From Hemerocallis citrina (Eukaryota > Streptophyta > Magnoliopsida > Asparagales > Asphodelaceae), in assembly GCA_017893485.1 (NCBI GenBank), contig CM030364.1:41782109-41846108 (forward strand): a DNA stretch of 64,000 nucleotides, written 5' to 3'. Shown piece after piece: positions 21,974-34,189 of the stretch (positions are counted from its first letter, which is position 1; every line of letters starts with the position of its first letter). The notes under the pieces were generated by a model. The model was not told the DNA's origin. It was given only the letters and a program-made list of their open reading frames with translations, and searched no databases. Both the position numbers and the translations under genes were made by a program.

Positions 21974-22592
21974 TGATATGGCTAAAAATGGGGTTAAATC
22001 GGGACCGTCCAAATCAAGCACGATTCTTGAAGCCCAGGGGTAAAATGACAATTTCGCCTACCAACGGGTCTGAAATGGGTACTGGATCTCTTTCCCAAAG
22101 ATCCAATAACCCACGAACGGATCCACTTCAACTGGGTGCAGGTTTCAACCCGCAACAAACCTGGCCCTGAAAAGATAGAATTAGGGTTTCTGATTAATCC
22201 TAATCAACGGCCCTGATTCACATTTATCTTTTCACTGGGAATTAGGGATTACATTCCTAATCTGTTTACAGGGATTAGATTACTTATCAGATTACGGGGA
22301 TTACATTCCTAATCTGACCCCAGCGGCACCTATAAATACCCCCATCCATCTCCATTAAGAGGTAATCAATCTTTCACCAGTTTTTGCGCTCTTTCATAAT
22401 CCTCCCTGATTACTGACTTGAGCGTCGGAGGGTGCGTCGCCGGGATCAACCCCGGTGTCTCGCACTTTTTGCAAGTGTATGGCGGGAGTCAGCATCAAAC
22501 TCCGGCGGAACAGGTAACATGTTTGCTATTCAAGTTTTCCAAGAATCCACAAATATTATCTGTTTGCCCCCACACCAGATTTAGCGGTAACA
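21974..22592 (+). repeat. Solo gypsy LTR in the MITE
   Basis: Starts TGATATGGCTAAAAAT, the same start as the LTRs of the element at 31510-38543, and ends AGCGGTAACA. The flanking bases GTCGC (21969-21973) and GTCGT (22593-22597) are a TSD with one mismatch. Removing this LTR rejoins the left MITE arm so that it matches the right arm, which proves the insertion. Confidence 0.8.
22331..22338 (+). promoter_or_regulatory. TATA box of the solo LTR
   Basis: TATAAATA, 547 bp upstream of the SCI1-like ATG and on the same strand. As the LTR's core promoter it could start transcripts running into the gene. Confidence 0.55.
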
Positions 22593-22877
22593 GTCGTTAA
22601 CTGAGATAACGAGTGTATAATTGATTTTTTTCTTCAGATTTCACCATTAAAAAAAAAATTGAAGAAAAAAACCAAACATACACTCGCTAACTCAGTTAAC
22701 GATCCTGTTTTTACTAGCGTCGTTAACTGAGTTAGCAAGTTGGTCGTTTTAGTAAATACTTTCAAACGTGGGTCAGTTTGGTAAATACTTTCAAAAGTGG
22801 GTCATTTTGGTAAACAATTCAGAAACAAAACCACTCTCTCCTCCCAACCCAAAACGAAAGGTGGGAAAGGACAATAA

Positions 22878-25800
22878 ATGGGAAGCGAATCGAAATCGAG
22901 AAAGAGGCGATCTTCTCCTTCTCCGTCCCCATCTCCTTCTCCCTCATCACTCTCAACTCAAGGTGGGAACTTTATGTAAACCCTCGTCTTATTCTCATTC
23001 TCTTTCCAAACCCTTTTCGTAACATTCGCAAATTTTGCTTATTTCTACTTAATTAGACGAGGACGAGAGGAGGAAGAAGCGTGGGAAGAGAGAAGATAAA
23101 GATAGGAAGAGTCGAAGAGATGATGAGAGGAAGGATAGAAAGAAGCAGAAGAAGAAAAGCAGCAGTAGTGACAAGTCTCATAAGCACTCTAGAGATGATA
23201 AAGGTGAGACCTTGGTAGTTGTTTAGAATTATTTTTGCTGAATATGAATTAATCTTATGTTTAATTGTATTTGTTTTAATCAGAGAAGAAGTCGAAAGGG
23301 AAGCATAAGCACAGCAGTAAGAAGAATCTTGATTTGGTGCGTCAGTTTCTCTGATTATTAGGAAATTGTGTTCTCAATGTAGGATTCTTTGTTATTAAAA
23401 TTTGGCTTAATTTTAGATATGTTTCTCGAAGTTTACTGAAAATATGTAGATTAATACCTTATGTTAAAGGAATTTAACAGAATAGTCTCATGCTTTTTGG
23501 CTCTAAACAGAAATTAGAAGACCCAATTCACTAAAACTCCTACATTTTTCGTTCGGGATGGTTTTTTGTTTTTGTTTTTCATTTTTCACCACAATGTATG
23601 TTTCATTAATAAGTAATTAGCGAAACAAGATATTCATAACATTCCTAATAAAAGGAACAATGAAAAACCAAAAAGTTACAATTTCAATACACTACGAAAT
23701 TTAGCTTGTCCCTCTCTATGAAGCACGGGCAGTGTAGTCGAAGGCATAAGGCGCAATGCAATTTCACTATCCCATAAAAAACCTGAGGCGCAAGGCGTAA
23801 TTTGAAGCGTAAGCCTCACTTAACCGAGGCGCACTATTACTTTTTTGGGATTTTAAAAATTTATAAATAAGATTATATAAACAAGATAACATCATAGCAA
23901 CAAAATATATCATACAATGACCAAGATAACTGTGTAAGTTATCTTTTTTGTAAAACCACAATGTGTTCCTCTGTAATGTATAACTATAATGTGTTTCTTG
24001 CCCCAAAGAAGTGATACAATGTGTTATCAAGTTAACCTTCAATTCATAGTTTCATGTAGTAATGAGCATACAATATTACAATAATGAAGATACTTAGCAT
24101 ACAACATACAGTATTACAATAATGAGTATACAGTAAAACTACAATAGTATCAAATTAAATATTACAGTAATGAGCATATAATATTACAGTATTACAATCT
24201 TAGTAAATGGTAAAGTATTTTGAAATATTACAACAATAACATAAAGTTAGCCGACCATAAAATTTGGTCATGCTTTGCACCAAGATATGATGCAATTGTT
24301 TGAATAAGGCATGGTTCAATGATTATAGTAAATTATGGAATGAACTAGCTTCACAATTTTGTTCAAAGTAACTTTGCAAAAATATCATAAACAAAGATAG
24401 ACGAAAACCCAAGAAAGAAACCATAAAAGTATAAACCATAAAGAAAAGAAACCAGAATAGGAGTGGAGAGTTTAGAGATTGAGAAGTAGGAGTGTCATCG
24501 GTGCCGCCGATCTGTTTTCGCTATTGCCAGTGATCTGCTGTATGCTGTCGTGTCGCCGTTGAGCTGCTTCACTGTCGCCGCCGATGCTGTTGAGAGGAGA
24601 TTGAGGAGTTAGGGAGGTGGAGATTGATATTAGAGTTTGGAATAGGGAATGAGAAGGTGAGAGAGAATTGGAGGGAGTTACGGGATATGAGAAGGGTTGA
24701 AGATGGGTCAGGTTGTGAAAATGGGTTAGGTCGGGTCTGGTATGTTCAAGTGCGCCTTCTGCTTGAGGTGTAAGCCTCGAGCTTTTGCTAAGGCGCGTCC
24801 AGGCACAAGCCTGAGTGAAGCTTCGAACAAAGGCGGAGCCTTAATTGAGGCTTGAGGCTCAAACTGCTGTTAAGCCTCAAGCCTCAGCATTAAGCCTGAG
24901 GCGAGCCTGAAACTACACTGAGCACGGGTACTTGAAATTGGCCTCTGTACCAGTACTGGGTATGTATAAGGTTTGGGTACGTGGTGGGTACGTACCGGGT
25001 GCGTATCCGAACCATTTTCTGAATTTAAAAAAAGGTTGCGAGTTGGGTGCACCCGAGTGCGCTCGATTTGTAATTTATCCTGCTCTCCCTGGCCCAAGTC
25101 CAACATACACACACACACACTCTCTCTATCTTAAAATCACTCTTCCTCTCTCTAGTGTCGTGCCTCTTCCTCTCTATCTAGCGCCGCTCGATCCACTACT
25201 AACCAAACCCGACCCGACCGCTGCCGACCAGATCTGTTGCCTCTTCTTCACTCCCTAGTGTCGTGCCTTTTCCTCTCTCTAGTGCCGCTCGATCCGCTGT
25301 CGACCAGAACCGACCCGACCGCTGTCGTCATTGTCTCTTCAACGCCACTGCTGTCCTCCCCACGTTTGATCATTGTTCTTCCTGTATACAAATTAGATAA
25401 TGGGTTAATTCAATGAATGAAATAATGGGTTAATACAGAATGAATCAGAAGTATGAAGTAATGGGTTAATGGGTTAATGGTTGTTTAATAGTGCAGTGTT
25501 TAATAGTTACTGTGTAAAAGGAGCAAGACGACTCATGTGGAAAGATATATGTTTTTAATGTTCTTGTGGCTGTTAAGAGTGGGAAATGTTATCAAAACTT
25601 TGTTATAGAAATCATTGGTTATAACTCGATGCATGACATGGTAGATAAATTAGCCCATCATTTTGTAGTGCTCACAGTGACCAAGCGAAGAGAAAAGAGA
25701 TTATTCTTAATTGGCCAGCATGGTCGCTTTTGGATCTTTGCTTCAAAATGTTTCTTTTTTTCCAGTGAAATTATTTAATGCTAATAGCTAAGGCTTATGC

Positions 25801-28800
25801 AGTTTTTTCTTCTTAATTTCAACTTGAAGAGTTTTTTTTTGGAATGGATTGATAGTAGGAATACCTAGCTTTGTGTTGATTCAATTTTGAATTTTGTTTT
25901 TTTAACATAATATTTATTAAATATATTATTTTTATATTCAACGTACCCAAAAATGCACCCGTGTCCTAAATTTTTGAGAAATCATGTATCCGCGTACCCG
26001 AGTCGTGTTGTACTCGTATCTTGTGCCTGTGTCCGTGCTACATAGGTCCCTCCCAAGTCGACATTCTTGTCTATGAAACTTGCAACATGTTTTTCACTCT
26101 CTCCAAAGACCTTTGGCATAGGCTATCACACCAACCACACCTCATCTATCTACACCCACCATCACCAAGCAACAACTTGCATGCCTACCGTAACGGCAAG
26201 ACACTTCAGTTACGACATGCAGGTATGCCACTGGTAATGACAAACACATCTTATATGGTGATGACTTGCACGTCCACTACTTCAAAAATGACTCATGTAT
26301 CTGCCACCTCGGCGACAAACTCGCTTGTCTACCACTTTGGCAACATCTCATATGTTTGTAGAATGATGACGATTGGCATGTCTACCACTCATAGTGACCA
26401 CTCGCACTTAAACCAAAATAGTGACTACTTGTGCTTCTACCAATGTGCGTCTATCAAAGCCACACACAAAGGCCTACCGCCTACCCCTCTGATGGCTGCT
26501 TGCACGTCTACCATCTAGTAATGACTTGCCCCTCAACAACAATAGCGACAAATTGCACGTCCACCACTCTAGCGACAACTCGCTCGTCTACCACAATAGC
26601 GATAACTTGCCAATCTAACCATTTCGGCCATAACTCGAATGCCTTCAAAATGATGACGACTCAGATGCCGACCACTCACTGTGACGCACATGACCATAAC
26701 AGTGACTACTCGTGCATCTACTATTCCGGCAACGACTGTGCTTTTACCCCAACGATGACCACTTGCAGCCTTATCACTCCAACAAAAGCTCGGGCGTTTA
26801 TCATATCAGTCAGCCCATACCTCCAACATGTCATCAAATATACAAGAACAATTCTTCATGGGCCGAAGCCTAACACTGGAAGATCTATGAGGAAGTTCCA
26901 GCCAGCCCAAAGAAAGCCCACTCATTTCAGCCCTGAATTGAGATTACCCAAGAAGTGGCCTCCATTTTGAACTCACAACCTCCATCACGTGATGTGATTT
27001 TAGAGATCCAACAACTCACCTTTCATAATCAAGCAAGCTAACATATTTGAAATTCAAATTTCTGCCAACAGTTAGCTTTGATTTGAATTCAAATGCATCC
27101 GGTCCACCAACTTGCATCACGTACTGTATGATATCAACATGATGTACACTTCAAATCTCCACCGCCCATTCTAGATGCGTCAGACCTCCACCACATGATC
27201 ACCTCCGATGGATCCACCCTCTGATCCGGCGAACACCATAGTTGACGCACTCACCTCCGAAGCATGTATATCATCCATCAGAGCTTTCTCTAATTTTAAC
27301 CACTTACATGATCTAGATTTCCAAGCTCAAATGACCATGATGAGATCTCATCATCGCTGGCTCGTGTCATAAACCCATCGCACATTTCCCGTGACTCCGC
27401 GAACCCTACCACACATCTTGTGCAAGCATATATATCATCCATCAGAGCTTTCTCTATACTTTACATGATCTAGATTTCCAAGTTCGAAAGACTGTGAGAT
27501 CTCATCCTCGCTGGCTCGTGTCGTCAAAGCCATCACACATCTCCCGTGACTCCGTGAACACCTACCACACATCTTGTGCAACTCCGCCAACACCCACCAT
27601 CTCCCCACTAGTAGGATAGCCGGCATCAACTCTCTTCCTCAATTTCACCACTTCCACTGTAATTAGTTACCTCCTAGAGCCGCCATGCTAACGCCTTACT
27701 AACATTGGATTATTCGGATCCTAATTGGGGAGGGAAGGAGGAAGGAGGGACTCCTTCCCCCCCCAAGTGGAATCACTAGATTTGTTAGCAAGAACTAAAA
27801 AGTTGAGGAAGTGAGAGAGAGAGAGAGAGAGGGGGGGGGGGGGGGGCTGTCTAGCACCAAGAGCCCTTAGGTTGTGGTGTTGTTTTTGAGGGTTTGAAAG
27901 GAGTAGGACTTTTCGTTCCGAATCGTTTGTTTGAAATATGGTACACGCGTTCGACAATGGTAAAATGCGCGATATAGAAGTGAAAAAACCTGGATAGATT
28001 GTAATCCATGTGGAAGTAACAAACTTTAACTAATTATAATAATAAAAAATTAATGAATAACATGGAATTTTTGAAATCCTTTTTCAAATCATGAAAATGC
28101 AAAATAGAAGAAAGAAAATTTAGAGTTGTTTGAGAAAAATATTCCGGCTAAAAGTATTTCGTTCCGACTAAGTGCGAAGAAAGCTACCCCCACCGAATCA
28201 TGTTCTAACACTTCTGGCATCTTACGTACCTGTTTTCGTTCTGCGTACTGAAGTGATCCGATTACTAGGCAACCTAGTTGTTGTATCATCTTCTCATGTT
28301 TGTTGGACTTGGAGAACGGTCCGTTAGGAACCAAAAAGTATCATGTCAGATAGGGATATGGGGATGTATTTTGTTTATTAGAATTGATTTTGAAGTCAAT
28401 GTAATACTGGGTTGTATGGTAGTTTTGTGAACTAGGAGTTATTTATTAGCCGATCAATATCAGATTTGCTTCCCTAGAGGACTCGAGACTGCCAAGGAGA
28501 TTGTGTGCAAATATGGTGTTACTATATCTTTGATATAGCTGCTTAGTAAAACTGCTAGGTGAAAAAATCCCTATAATTTGTGATTTGAGATGAGCTGTGC
28601 AGGAGTAAGATTTTTGTTCCAACCTAGTGATTTTTCCCAACAGATTTATCTACTAGTGAGAGAGTTTGTCTTATTAACAAGTTCCAACCTAATGTTTTTT
28701 CTTCCAAATTTTGTTAGTAATTTGGCTCTTCTCCAAAACCTAATGATTCTTGTGAACTGTTGAAACATTGTTTTGTATCAGAGATTCGAGGTGGCAACTT

Positions 28801-30896
28801 AGTATCTTGTGCCAGTGTTGAGCTTAGTTGTATGATGGAGTTTGATCTGATCTATTATCAGCTTGACGTAACCTGTTAATAGATGTTGTATTCTTGGGCA
28901 TCGGAGTGGTCCATAATTTAATGAAGGTGATAATATTGGTTGATATACTCAACATCTTAGGGGAATTGTTCTAGACTCAAAGTTGTGTAGGACAAACCTC
29001 AGATAAATGTCCTCTGGAACTTTCATGTTTGGATTCTTTGGAAATGCTTCACAACAGCTTAATCTCAATCCTTGAAGGATGACTTTTTAAGTTTGAAAGT
29101 TATAATGATAAACTTTTTACAAGATTTATATATTTTGTTTTAGGCCCACACCAAGAAAAGTTCTAGGTTTTGTACATTGTTAATTCTTCTTGAAAATTGG
29201 ACTGTGGCATAGACTTGGCACTTCCGTATGTATAGGTGATCATCAGAAATGGTACCTTTCTTATTGTCTTTACCATGTTGTGTTATAATTTTGTTGATCT
29301 TGTTTGCAACACATTGTTATTGTAAATCACCTCCCATAGACTTTCTGCACTACCCTAATAATTTAGTATTGTCTTCAATGTTTCTCACTGCTGTAGGAAA
29401 GTAGGTAAATTTCTACTTTAACCATGAGGATAGGAAATCTCATACGTGTTAGGTGGAAAAATTCCTCAAATAGAGTAGTTGCACTCATACGGTGGGACTT
29501 CATATGAACTATCCGCAATGTTCGTTATGTTTTTGATGTCATCAGACACGTGTACAAAAAATCAAGTCATTTGAAGGCTTCTGACCCATGCATCACAATA
29601 TCACATGATGCCAATTTTTTTATAGGGTTTTTTTTTTCCAGAAAGAAAGGGCACTCACAGTTTTTTAAATTCAAAACACTTCACTATTTTCATATACAAT
29701 ACTTATAATGTCGGACTCACTCAAAAAACAACACTTGAGTTATTTGGTGTTAAAACAAGGGTGAATATTCTATTAACTCTTAATGGGAGGGGAGTAGAAT
29801 GTCTAAATTACCACTCTCCCTCATTTAATTAGATGTCTCTTATATACAACAATTTAGAAACTCCCTTCTTCCCCGTTCTACAACTGAGGAACTCCCTACC
29901 ATTCTATCCAACGGCTGATGATACATCTATTCCCTAGAAACCCCATCCCCTTCTTCAACCTTACTGATCCCCATCTCCATTACTTCAGTGTTTCACCAAC
30001 TTATTACTCCTGATTCGCCTCTTTTGTTTTCATTAGTAAAGACCCAAACACAAGCTCCTCATTTCATATCTTTAGGCTGAGTTAAAGTGTGGTATAATTT
30101 TGGTATGTTTAATGGAATGACATGTTAGTCATTTGTGAACCGTGGTTGGCCTTTAACTAGGGCTAAACCTTAATGAAATGCTGTTTTTGAAGTGAACTCA
30201 ACCCTGTGAGTGTTGTATATGGAAATAGTGAATTGTGCCTTATTTAAAATTTAAAGAATTGCGAGTGTTCTTTCTGGGGGAAAAATGTTTTTTATATTAT
30301 TGAAAAATCTTTCATTTTTCAACCACTTAAAGCGTGGAAGAAAGATCTCCAAACTATTTGATACTTGTAGGCGACTAGGCATACATATTATGACATAAAA
30401 ATCAAAATGAACTGTGTGGATCATCCATAGGGGTTCCCACCGAGTAATGAGAAACACAATAGTAGGAAATTGCCTACTATAAGAATGGGGTACCCTTTCC
30501 TCATTAATTATTTACATAATTATCCATGTTCTTTTTACTTGCATCGTCTGAAAATTTGGATTATCTCAATTGAGGCACTTGTGTAGTTAAGATATGTCCA
30601 TGTGTTCTTCTTTACCTGGCTGACATGTAGTGATTTTCATTCTTGTTTTTGTGTAGCATGATTTCAAGGAGCTCTCCACGGATGACTACTTCTCCAAAAA
30701 CAATGAATTTTCGACCTGGTTGAAGGAAGAGAAAGGCATATATTTCTCCGATCTTTCTTCAGAGACTGCAAGGGATCTCTTCTCAAAATTTGTCAGAGAC
30801 TGGAACAAGCAAAAGCTACTACCCCAATACTATGAGGGTATATCTGCTGCTCCAAGAACAGCCCACAATTGGAAAATCAGGCATGAGAAGCAGTAG
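22878..30896 (+). CDS. SCI1: SCI1-like (style cell-cycle inhibitor 1-like) nuclear protein
   Basis: Four exons: 22878-22962, 23057-23203, 23284-23336 and 30657-30896. All introns are GT-AG and the phases match, giving 174 aa with a TAG stop. The N-terminal half is low complexity: MGSESKSRKRR, an SPSPSPSP run, then lysine/arginine/serine-rich sequence, as expected of a nuclear, spliceosome-speckle-type protein. The C-terminal exon holds the conserved domain: HDFKELSTDDYFSKNNEFST, WLKEEKGIYFSDLSSETARD, LFSKFVRDWN and YYEGISAAPRTAHNWKIR. I recognise this as the family of tobacco SCI1, which restrains cell division in stigma and style; the function here is inferred from the family. Intron 3 is 7320 bp and full of mobile elements. 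A MITE and a solo LTR occupy the proximal promoter. No defect is seen in the coding sequence. Confidence 0.75.
23716..26045. mobile_element. DNA transposon (hAT-type, non-autonomous) in intron 3
   Basis: Inverted ends CTATGAAGCACGGG and (complement) CTATGTAGCACGGA, flanked by imperfect 8-bp repeats GTCCCTCT (23708-23715) and GTCCCTCC (26046-26053). Subterminal regions are rich in GGGTACG/CGTACCC words. No transposase was found. It was split by a second element at 23730-24920. Confidence 0.55.
23730..24920. mobile_element. Non-autonomous hAT element nested in the previous one
   Basis: Perfect terminal inverted repeat CAGTGTAGT / ACTACACTG and a perfect 8-bp TSD, AGCACGGG, at 23722-23729 and 24921-24928. 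Both are diagnostic of hAT. The subterminal AGGCG and GCCTGAGGC words repeat at both ends. 1191 bp with no transposase code. Confidence 0.8.
26240..26790. repeat. Degenerate 27-bp tandem repeat
   Basis: Units resemble AGCGACAACTCGCTCGTCTA followed by CCACAAT; the best-preserved neighbours are at 26546-26605. The 27-bp length keeps one frame open as a Thr/Ser-rich nine-residue repeat, but there is no sign of a real gene. It lies inside intron 3 of the SCI1-like gene. Confidence 0.5.
27261..27588. repeat. Tandem duplication, about 164 bp per unit
   Basis: Two units (27261-27424 and 27425-27588) share CATCCATCAGAGCTTTCTCT, CATGATCTAGATTTCCAAG and CATCTTGTGCAA in the same order. Intronic, non-coding. 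Confidence 0.65.
27812..27846. repeat. (GA)n(G)n microsatellite
   Basis: A GA run followed by 17 consecutive G. Simple sequence within the intron. Confidence 0.95.
27850..30650. other. Remainder of SCI1-like intron 3
   Basis: AT-rich sequence with short, scattered ORFs on both strands and no protein pattern or clear repeat ends that I recognise. Confidence 0.5.
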
Positions 30897-31509
30897 TAGT
30901 TCCGGAAGCTAATGCAACAGATGTTTATCTTGGTAGTTTAGCATCGGTTAGAGACCAATACTGTCTTTACCTGGAATGTCTTTTAAGGATGTTTAAATTT
31001 GAAATTTTGTGTTTTCTTTTCTTCGTTTCTTTTATGAATCATTCAGTTAAAAGACGAGTTCTGATATGCAGTGGCCTTGTTAGAAAAAGAAAAGATATTC
31101 AGTTCACATTTGTAGAGCTTAAAGGCTGGTGCATTTGTTTAAAAAAATTTATTTTCAGAAACATTCATTATTTCATATTTTGGTTGTTTCGTGGTGTTCT
31201 TTTGGAGCTATCAGTAAAGCAATCTGGTTCACTGAGTATGCTGGGCAAATAAGTACGAAAGTAGGGAAATGACTGTTGTAGTAAGTATACACATCGAAAA
31301 ACTCACTGAAATTTACACGACGTGATAATGCCGAGAGACACTGCAGCCGTTCTTTTGTTAATCTACATATCCAATTTAGACTTTTGGTGAGAGGTTTAAG
31401 TGATTTAAAACTTATTTGCCCACGCGTTATGTGGTTTATTAGCTATAAATCACTGGATGCCTCAGAAATTAAGTTACGATGCCACCTGATATATTACCAT
31501 TGAGGAGGA
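30897..31509 (+). other. 3' flank of the SCI1-like gene
   Basis: Probable 3' UTR and short intergenic sequence up to the truncated LTR. No convincing second gene; an 87-codon open frame at 30989-31252 shows no family pattern. Confidence 0.45.
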
Positions 31510-31998
31510 ATCCTGCACAAAGTTCGATGCACCGGGATGAATTCCGGCGATGAATCCTCCGAAACTCTTGTCAATAATCTCAAAGATTAAGAAAGAGCTT
31601 TAGCTAGGAAAAGATTGATTAAATTGTTACGGTGGGGGGAGAGGGGTATTTATAGTCGCCTTAGGGACCCGTTTCGAGATAAGAATAAATCTCTACTGGG
31701 GGTGTTGATGGATAAGCTGGGGAGTTTAAACTCGTTTCATGATAAGAAGTGGTTAAAACCACCTCTTAGGGATAATCACGAATTTGAATTATTCTTTATC
31801 CTTCTGAACTGGTTTGTAACGGGTTGGTACCCGTATCCAATAGGACATATCCGTTTATGGGTTATTGGGCTTTGAAGAAGCGACCCAATTTCTATTTCGG
31901 ACCCATTTGTAGGTGAAATTACCGTTTTACCTCCGAGAGCTTTAAGATTCGTGCCCGATTTGAACGGTCCCGATTTAGTCATATTTTTAGCCATATCA
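31510..31998 (-). repeat. Truncated 3' LTR of the gag-only element
   Basis: Colinear with 38065-38543 from CCTGCACAAAGTTCGAT onward. The segment that should lie below 31510 is replaced by unrelated sequence. Its TATA box (minus TATAAATA, 31648-31655) is intact. A G-rich polypurine tract follows at 31999-32012. Confidence 0.75.
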
Positions 31999-32639
31999 CA
32001 AGCCCCCCACTCATGGAGAGTCCGGAGACTGAGTTTTACAGTCTTTAAGGAGTAGTTTTGTTCGTTTTCAATGGCTAATAGAATTTATCGAAGTTCTTAA
32101 GCGAGTTTGGATCTTACTAGAGGTGTAAGGGTGTCAATCTGAGCTTGTAAAATGCCCAAAATTATTCTCAGATTTTTCTGAATTTTTTGTGATTTTTCAG
32201 ATTTTTTTTTTCAATTTTTAATCTTTTTTTTTGAATTTTTTATTCAATTTCCAAATTTAAATAATTAACTACTGAAAATTTTAATTAATCATTCTAATTT
32301 AATAATTATTATTTTCAGAATTTAAAATAATTTTCCGAATTAATAATTATTTTTAGAATTTTTTAATCAATTTTTTCGATTTTTAATTAATTTTTTTCCA
32401 ATTTTTTAAATAATTAATTCAAATAAATAAATAAATATCTATACACGTGGCGCCATCAGGGACGTTGATCATGATCAGGCGAGCACGCATCGGGAGGAGC
32501 CATATTTTATCTCATTTGGGGGTCGGTGGCACGAGTGCTCGGATCGAGCTGCCGACCCCCGAGACGACGCCACGTGGCATTTTTTTTTCTTTTCCCGCCC
32601 TCTTCTCTTCTGGACCTCTTCTTTCTTCTTCGAGTTCGT

Positions 32640-33850
32640 CTTCAACCTTCGTCTCTAGCTTCGTCGAGAGTGTCTGTGGAGCTCGAAGGGAGGAGCACTG
32701 GAGCTCGTTGGGGTCAAGAGCTTGGCCTTGGAGCTTCGTCAATGGGAGCTCAGGGATGATGGAGCTCGACGAGGAGGGGGTTTGGCGAGGAGCTTGGAGT
32801 TCGGTGGCGGAGCTCGGCGGAGAATTAGCTCGGCCAAGGTCGGAGATAGAGTTGCTCTTGGAGGGAGAGCTCGACTGTAATGAGAAGTTGGCGAGGGGAG
32901 GAGCTCGGTGGCGAAGCTCAGCGAGGGGATGAGCTCAACTACGGGGCTTGATGGCGACAATGGAAGGGAGGTCGAGCTCGGTGAGGCTTGGAGTCGACGA
33001 GGATGTGGCGAGGAAGTTGGATCTCGGCAGCTTCGGAGTGGGAGCTTGACGGAGCTCGACGAAGGTGTTGGAGCTCGGCACTGTGGAGGAGGAGAGCTTG
33101 CGAGGGGGACTCGATGGAGGTGACTCGCCTCCGGAGCTCGCGAAGGAGGTGGTCTCGAGCTCGACGAGGACTTGTCGAGGGTGATGGAGAGGAAGCTCGG
33201 TTGGAGCTTGACGAAGGTGGAGCTCGGTGTTGGAACTTGTCGGTGTGGAGCTCAGCACAGGCAGGAGCTTTGGCAGAGAGTTATCTCAGTTAGGAGCTTA
33301 GGAGCTTGGTGTTGAGAAGATCTCGAGCTCGTGAAGGAGGGAGAGCTCAGCGAGGGATCTCAATGGAGCTCGGTGAGTTGGCGAGGAGTTGGGAAGGTGG
33401 CAAAGCCATGGCGGTGGCGAGTTCGATGACTGTGTCTCGACGAAGCTCTGAGCTTCGGTTGTGTTGTGGAGTTCGGTGAAGGTTGATGAAGGAGGGAGCT
33501 CGACGGAGTGAGGGAGCTCGTCGCGGGAGCTCAATGATGACAAGGGTGATAGAGTCCTCGAGCTTGGCCATTGAGTTCTTGAACTCGGAGGCGGTGATCG
33601 TTGAGCTCGACAGTTGAGCTTGGTAGTAAGGGAGGAGTTCGGAGCTCGTCGACGAGAGCTCGACGACGGGGGAAGGGGTGAGGTCGACGAGGGCGACGAC
33701 GAGCTTGGTCTAGGCTCAGCGCTGGAGCTTGTCGGACTGTGATCTCAGCGGAGGCGAAGGAGACGGAGCTCAGCAGTGGAGCGCGTCGGAGGTGATGAGC
33801 TCGAAGCTTTTGAGCTTGGAGACAGTGGAGGCGGTGAAGGAGAGATGCTG
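32640..33850. repeat. GC-rich region built from GAGCTCG words
   Basis: GAGCTCG recurs at least 20 times at irregular spacing of roughly 20-100 bp, often followed by GCGA or ACGA. The high GC and absence of stops produce several overlapping open frames on both strands that have no family pattern. It lies between the tandem arrays and the 3' LTR of the gag-only element. Confidence 0.65.
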
Positions 33851-34189
33851 GGTTTTTCCTTCTCCTTTTTTTTGGCAGGAAAATGTGAAGGAGAAGAAGA
33901 AAGGTAGGGGTTGCGGGTTTGGGCCTCTAACGGGTCCGAACCTGACCCGTTAACCCTTTAGTAAAACCCCCTTCTTTCTTTTTGTGCGAATATGAGCCAT
34001 TAATTGTGATCGAGCGCGAATTTTGAGACAAAATTTTTCTCCAATTTGAGCTCCGGTGGCAAGAGTGCTCGGGTTGCATTTCCGAACCAGGAGAGGGCTT
34101 CGGCGGCTTGACACGTGGCGATCAACGGTTGACCTTTGACTTTTTGATAAATTTTTCTCTCATTTCAGGGTCGGTGGCAAGAGCACTCG

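Larger units (their letters stand above)
21852..22820. mobile_element. Foldback MITE (Mutator-like) carrying a solo LTR
   Basis: The two arms, about 160 bp each, are reverse complements. The left arm (21852-21973 continuing at 22593-22620) starts GAATTTTTTACCAAAATAACC; the right arm (22660-22820) ends with its complement. A 9-bp direct repeat, AGAAACAAA, flanks the element at 21843-21851 and 22821-22829. The repeat could extend to 16 bp, because ACAATTC precedes both copies. A 9-bp TSD with long inverted arms fits a Mutator-like origin. The right end lies 57 bp upstream of the SCI1-like start codon. Confidence 0.7.

Noticed and set aside
26021..26970. Two overlapping ORFs of 165 and 179 codons in the SCI1-like intron
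   Set aside because: Created by the 27-bp repeat; no start context or family pattern, and spliced out with the intron.
27721..27957. 78-codon minus-strand ORF with Pro and Ser-Leu runs
   Set aside because: Produced by the (GA)n(G)n tract.
30989..31252. Possible small gene downstream of the SCI1-like gene
   Set aside because: 87 codons of hydrophobic low-information sequence, probably 3' UTR.
32447..32932. 161-codon plus-strand ORF
   Set aside because: Low-complexity translation of the GAGCTCG region; other frames there are open as well.
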